9,720 bases of DNA, taken from NCBI GenBank assembly GCA_958419975.1, contig CATZIG010000058.1, positions 1-9,720 on the forward strand, given 5' to 3'. Numbering within the stretch: the stretch's first letter is position 1; the number at the start of each line of letters is the position of its first letter. The notes beneath the pieces were generated by a model that saw only the letters and a program-made list of their open reading frames with translations, had not been told where the DNA came from and did no database searches. The position numbers were made by a program, and so were the translations under genes. Of the stretch, positions 7,591 through 9,720 are shown one piece after another. The stretch is from an uncultured Collinsella sp. (GTDB lineage: Bacteria > Actinomycetota > Coriobacteriia > Coriobacteriales > Coriobacteriaceae).

Positions 7591-7602
7591 TGACATATGT
7601 CA
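7591..7602. promoter_or_regulatory. Perfect palindrome, candidate operator (proximal)
   Basis: TGACATATGTCA is a perfect 12-bp inverted repeat, 15 bp upstream of the DUF134-NifX start codon. Its core is repeated in the element at 7641-7658. It would cover the transcription start of a promoter proposed at 7608-7635. This fits an autoregulatory operator for a dimeric helix-turn-helix protein (inference). Confidence 0.6.
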
Positions 7603-7607
7603 ACAAT

Positions 7608-7635
7608 AGGATAGCGAACGTGTAGATTTGCGCAA
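7608..7635 (-). promoter_or_regulatory. Possible promoter of the DUF134-NifX gene
   Basis: On the - strand, TTGCGC (7635-7630) and TATCCT (7613-7608) are 16 nt apart and could be -35 and -10 boxes. The matches to consensus are only moderate (3/6 and 4/6). The predicted transcript start, near 7601, falls inside the proximal palindrome, and the distal palindrome abuts the -35 box. Confidence 0.35.
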
Positions 7636-7640
7636 GGAAT

Positions 7641-7658
7641 TTCTGGCATATGTCAGAA
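7641..7658. promoter_or_regulatory. Near-perfect 18-bp palindrome, candidate operator (distal)
   Basis: TTCTGGCATATGTCAGAA is an inverted repeat with a single mismatched pair. It shares CTGRCATATGTCA with the element at 7590-7602. The two centres are 53 bp apart, about five DNA turns, so bound dimers could lie on the same face. It lies between the two divergent genes and could act on either. Confidence 0.6.
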
Positions 7659-7702
7659 AATGAGGGCTTATGTTTGGGCTGTGGGACCGCGTGCGCCTGG
7701 GC

Positions 7703-7708
7703 TACAAT
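7703..7708 (+). promoter_or_regulatory. Possible -10 box of the thyA promoter
   Basis: TACAAT is a good -10 hexamer, 34 nt before the thyA start codon. No convincing -35 box is present at 16-18 nt: TGGGAC at 7682-7687 is 15 nt away and TTGGGC at 7674-7679 is 23 nt away. The distal palindrome lies about 45 bp further upstream. Confidence 0.4.
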
Positions 7709-7732
7709 GAATCTCGCTTGTAGGCGACTGAC

Positions 7733-7738
7733 AGGAGG
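7733..7738 (+). promoter_or_regulatory. Ribosome binding site of thyA
   Basis: AGGAGG, 4 nt before ATG at 7743, fixes the thyA start. It rules out a longer reading from the in-frame ATG at 7650. Confidence 0.8.
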
Positions 7739-7742
7739 GTCA

Positions 7743-8591
7743 ATGAGCAAAGCTGATCAACAGTTTGTATCCATGTGCCGCGATATCTTGGACCATGGCA
7801 CCACGACCGAGGGCCAAAAGGTACGCCCGGTGTGGGAGGACGGCACCCCTGCCTATACCATTAAAAACTTTGGCGTTACGGCGCGCTATGACCTGCGCGA
7901 GGAGTTCCCCGCGCTTACGCTGCGTCGTACGGCGCTCAAGTCCGCTATGGACGAGATCCTGTGGATCTATCAGAAGAAGTCCAATAACGTGCATGACCTC
8001 AACAGCCATATTTGGGACGAGTGGGCTGACGAGACCGGCTCTATCGGCAAGGCCTACGGCTACCAGATTGGGCAGAAGAGCCATTATGCCGAGGGTGACT
8101 TTGACCAGATGGACCGCGTGCTGTACGACCTCAAGCATACGCCGTACAGCCGTCGTATTATGACGAACACGTACGTGTTCAGCGATCTATCCGAGATGCA
8201 TCTGTATCCGTGCGCCTACAGCGTGACCTATAACGTCACTCAGCGTCCGCAGGACGACAAGCCGACGCTCAACATGATTCTCAACCAGCGTAGCCAGGAC
8301 ATTTTGGCCGCGAACAATTGGAATGTGTGCCAGTACGCAATTCTGTTGATGATGGTTGCGCAGTCGGTCGATATGATTCCCGGCGAGCTGCTGCACGTGA
8401 TCGCCGATGCCCACATTTACGACCGCCATGTCGATATCGTCCGCGAGCTTATCGAGCGTCCGCAGCTCGCGGCTCCCAAGGTAACGCTTAATCCCGACGT
8501 GCATGACTTCTACGCGTTTACGACTGATGACCTGATCGTCGAGGACTACGAGCACGGCCCGCAGGTCAAGAACATTCCCATTGCGGTGTAG
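7743..8591 (+). CDS. thyA: Thymidylate synthase
   Basis: Methylates dUMP to dTMP using 5,10-methylenetetrahydrofolate, releasing dihydrofolate. The product is 282 aa. Catalytic C157 lies in LYPCAYSV (154-161). The phosphate-binding pair from the partner subunit is R137-R138 (YSRRIMTN). QRSQD (182-186) supplies R183, S184 and D186. N194 in NNWNVCQYA and D222, H224, Y226 in ADAHIYDRH match the nucleotide-binding residues. The C-terminus QVKNIPIAV closes the active site. The N-terminal loop (KVRPVWEDGTPAYT, 26-39) differs from the RTGTGT-type loop of E. coli ThyA and recalls the phage/Bacillus ThyA branch (from memory). The start is ATG behind AGGAGG. folA follows after 9 nt, and its enzyme recycles the dihydrofolate made here. 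No flavin-dependent ThyX is in the window. Confidence 0.96.
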   Translation: MSKADQQFVSMCRDILDHGTTTEGQKVRPVWEDGTPAYTIKNFGVTARYDLREEFPALTLRRTALKSAMDEILWIYQKKSNNVHDLNSHIWDEWADETGSIGKAYGYQIGQKSHYAEGDFDQMDRVLYDLKHTPYSRRIMTNTYVFSDLSEMHLYPCAYSVTYNVTQRPQDDKPTLNMILNQRSQDILAANNWNVCQYAILLMMVAQSVDMIPGELLHVIADAHIYDRHVDIVRELIERPQLAAPKVTLNPDVHDFYAFTTDDLIVEDYEHGPQVKNIPIAV

Positions 8592-8600
8592 GTGGCGCTC

Positions 8601-9119
8601 ATGACGTGTAAGCTTTCTGCCATCGTCGCCGTGTGCGATGACTGGGGCATTGGTTGCGAGGGTGACATGGTCGTGTCCAATCGCTCCGATATGCGCCATT
8701 TTGTAGCGTGCACCAAAGGTTGCCCGGTCATTATGGGACGCAAGACACTTCTGAGTTTTCCCGGCGGACGACCGCTCAAGAATCGCCGCAATATCGTGCT
8801 CACCCGCGACGAGAGCTTTGCTGCCGAGGGTGTCGACGTGGTGCATAGCGTCGACGAGGCCTTGGCCGCCGTGGCCGATGAGCCCATTGCGTGGGTGATT
8901 GGCGGCGGCGAGGTGTATCGACAGTTTTTGCCGTATTGCGTGGAGGCCGAGGTTACTCATAACCATTGCGTGCATGACGTGGATACGTACTTTCCCGATT
9001 TGGATGCCGATCCCGCGTGGGAGATTGCGCGACGTGGCGGTGTTGCCACGATTGCCGCGGGCGAGGGTGACGAGGGTCTCGATTATGAGTTCGTGACGTA
9101 TCGTCGCGTTGAGGCGTAA
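8601..9119 (+). CDS. folA: Dihydrofolate reductase
   Basis: Reduces dihydrofolate to tetrahydrofolate with NADPH, closing the cycle opened by ThyA. The product is 172 aa, a usual length. Visible motifs are the N-terminal strand SAIVAVCDDWGIG (6-18), acidic D30 with F34 in SDMRHF (matching E. coli D27 and F31), VIMGRKT (43-49), PGGRPLKNRRNIVLTR (54-69), and the NADPH-binding WVIGGGEVY (98-106) followed by T119. Where E. coli has Pro21-Trp22 the sequence reads V-V (24-25), so the conserved Trp is absent. ATG at 8601 is preferred, with a weak AGGTGG site 5 nt upstream. A GTG at 8592, directly after the thyA stop, would add three residues but has no binding site. It is probably co-transcribed and translationally coupled with thyA. 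Confidence 0.95.
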   Translation: MTCKLSAIVAVCDDWGIGCEGDMVVSNRSDMRHFVACTKGCPVIMGRKTLLSFPGGRPLKNRRNIVLTRDESFAAEGVDVVHSVDEALAAVADEPIAWVIGGGEVYRQFLPYCVEAEVTHNHCVHDVDTYFPDLDADPAWEIARRGGVATIAAGEGDEGLDYEFVTYRRVEA

Positions 9120-9163
9120 ATCGTCTGGCGTGAACGGTATCATCGGATTATTTGAATGCATGG

Positions 9164-9182
9164 GGCGGCGCTTAGCGTCGCC
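9164..9182. repeat. GC hairpin after folA holding the 14-bp repeat (copy 2)
   Basis: GGCGGCGCT (9164-9172) pairs with AGCGTCGCC (9174-9182), with one G-U pair and a very tight turn. It holds GCGCTTAGCGTCGC (9168-9181), identical to 6773-6786. TCGTTTGGT follows, a poor U tract, so it is at best a weak terminator of thyA-folA. The rest of 9120-9228 shows nothing clear. Confidence 0.45.
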
Positions 9183-9228
9183 TCGTTTGGTATAGATGTG
9201 CTGTAAAGAAGGGTGCGGGCTGGCTGTT

Positions 9229-9720
9229 ATGACTGATGCCGTTGAGGTGCTGCGAATTGATTCGCTCGAGGACGAGCGGCTCGATGCCTACGTGCGACTG
9301 ACCGAGCGTGAGCTGCGCTGCGTTTTGGAACCGCAGAAGGGCATCTTTATCGCCGAGAGCGCCAAGGTCATCGAGCGTGCGGTTCGCACCGGATACGAGC
9401 CGGTGAGCTTTCTTTTGGGCGAGCGCTGGCTCGACCAGATGATGCCGCTGTTTGAGCGCCTGGCGGTACGCGAAGGTGCGGGCCCGGTTCCTGTGTTTGT
9501 TGCCTCCATGGAGCTCATGGAGCGGCTGACGGGCTTTAACGTGACGCGCGGTGCGCTCGCGGCATTCCGTCGTCCACGTCAGATTCCGGTAGCCGAGTTC
9601 TTGGGTGGCGTCGTCGAGGCGGCGGGGGAGCGCCCGGTGCGCGTGTGCGTGCTCGAGGGCATTGTCGACCACACCAACGTCGGCGCGATTTTCCGCTCGG
9701 CGGCTGCGCTGAACGTCGAT
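9229..9720 (+). CDS. TrmH/SpoU-family RNA 2'-O-methyltransferase, 5' part
   Basis: SAM-dependent methyltransferase of the SPOUT class acting on the ribose of tRNA or rRNA; the target cannot be told from the sequence. The 164 visible codons run open to the window edge. Residues 15-110 look like the N-terminal substrate-binding domain, with KGIFIAESAKVIERA (37-51) and TGFNVTRGALAAFRRP (101-116). After a linker, the catalytic domain begins at about 136 with VCVLEGIVDHTNVGAIFRSA. It includes family motif 1: N150, G152 and R156. The knotted SAM site (motifs 2 and 3) lies beyond the edge. The start is uncertain: ATG at 9229 has only a distant GAAGGG (15 nt away), and an in-frame ATG at 9196 has no binding site. 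A gap of 109 nt with a hairpin separates it from folA, so it may have its own promoter. Confidence 0.88.
   Translation, partial: MTDAVEVLRIDSLEDERLDAYVRLTERELRCVLEPQKGIFIAESAKVIERAVRTGYEPVSFLLGERWLDQMMPLFERLAVREGAGPVPVFVASMELMERLTGFNVTRGALAAFRRPRQIPVAEFLGGVVEAAGERPVRVCVLEGIVDHTNVGAIFRSAAALNVD

Noticed and set aside
6806..7609. 267-codon + strand frame opposite the DUF134-NifX gene
   Set aside because: The - strand reading has recognisable domains, a strong ribosome binding site and a promoter-like region. The + frame has none of these.
7591..7658. Palindromes as NrdR, FNR, LexA or NikR sites
   Set aside because: They do not fit the remembered consensuses: NrdR needs two AT-rich ACA..TGT boxes about three turns apart, FNR is TTGAT-N4-ATCAA, LexA-type boxes carry GAAC/GTTC or CTGT/ACAG arms with other spacing, and NikR half-sites are far apart.
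7650..7742. 31-residue Cys-containing N-terminal extension of thyA from ATG at 7650
   Set aside because: It has no ribosome binding site, the ATG is inside the palindrome, a -10-like box lies within it, and ATG at 7743 has AGGAGG and gives the family start.
8592..8600. GTG at 8592 as the folA start
   Set aside because: It directly abuts the thyA stop with no binding site. ATG at 8601 has an AGGTGG-like site and gives a more typical N-terminus.
9191..9196. TATAGA as a -10 box for the methyltransferase gene
   Set aside because: No -35 box at a workable distance (TTGAAT is 33 nt away), and the match is weak.
1..9720. CRISPR arrays, tRNA, rRNA, SRP RNA, insertion sequences or phage genes
   Set aside because: No regular repeat-spacer pattern, tRNA-like cloverleaf, transposase or phage protein was found. 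Almost all of the window is occupied by recognised genes.

Overview
This GC-rich window (codons mostly end in G or C) reads as ordinary chromosome of a high-GC Gram-positive anaerobe. The gene order and protein styles suggest a Coriobacteriia relative such as Collinsella. That assignment is inferred from memory of such genomes, not from a search.

Layout. (1) 1-6691, + strand: a tight housekeeping cluster rnc (RNase III), smc (chromosome condensation ATPase), ftsY (SRP receptor) and ffh (SRP54 GTPase). Gaps are about 10 nt or the genes overlap, so they are probably co-transcribed from a promoter left of the window. An intrinsic terminator follows ffh at about 6717-6754. (2) 6812-7576, - strand: one gene fusing a DUF134-type helix-turn-helix domain, a NifX/NafY-type (dinitrogenase cofactor) domain and a tail very rich in His and Cys. 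It converges on ffh and diverges from thyA. (3) 7577-7742: a divergent intergenic region with two near-identical palindromes (core TGRCATATGTCA) 53 bp apart. (4) 7743-9119, + strand: thyA and folA, 9 nt apart. (5) 9229-9720, + strand: the 5' part of a TrmH/SpoU-family RNA methyltransferase gene that leaves the window.

How the genes work together. FtsY and Ffh are the two GTPases of co-translational membrane targeting. ThyA makes dTMP and releases dihydrofolate, which DHFR reduces back to tetrahydrofolate. RNase III and the TrmH-like enzyme act on structured RNA, and SMC on the chromosome.

The least ordinary part is the DUF134-NifX-His/Cys gene with its palindromes. It looks like a self-contained metal- or redox-linked regulator whose second half has its own strong internal ribosome binding site. 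Other points worth a look are an Asn in place of a metal-binding Asp in RNase III, two Ser substitutions in the SRP-RNA-binding motif of Ffh, and a 14-bp hairpin-associated repeat in two intergenic regions. No rRNA, tRNA, CRISPR array, insertion sequence or phage gene was seen.
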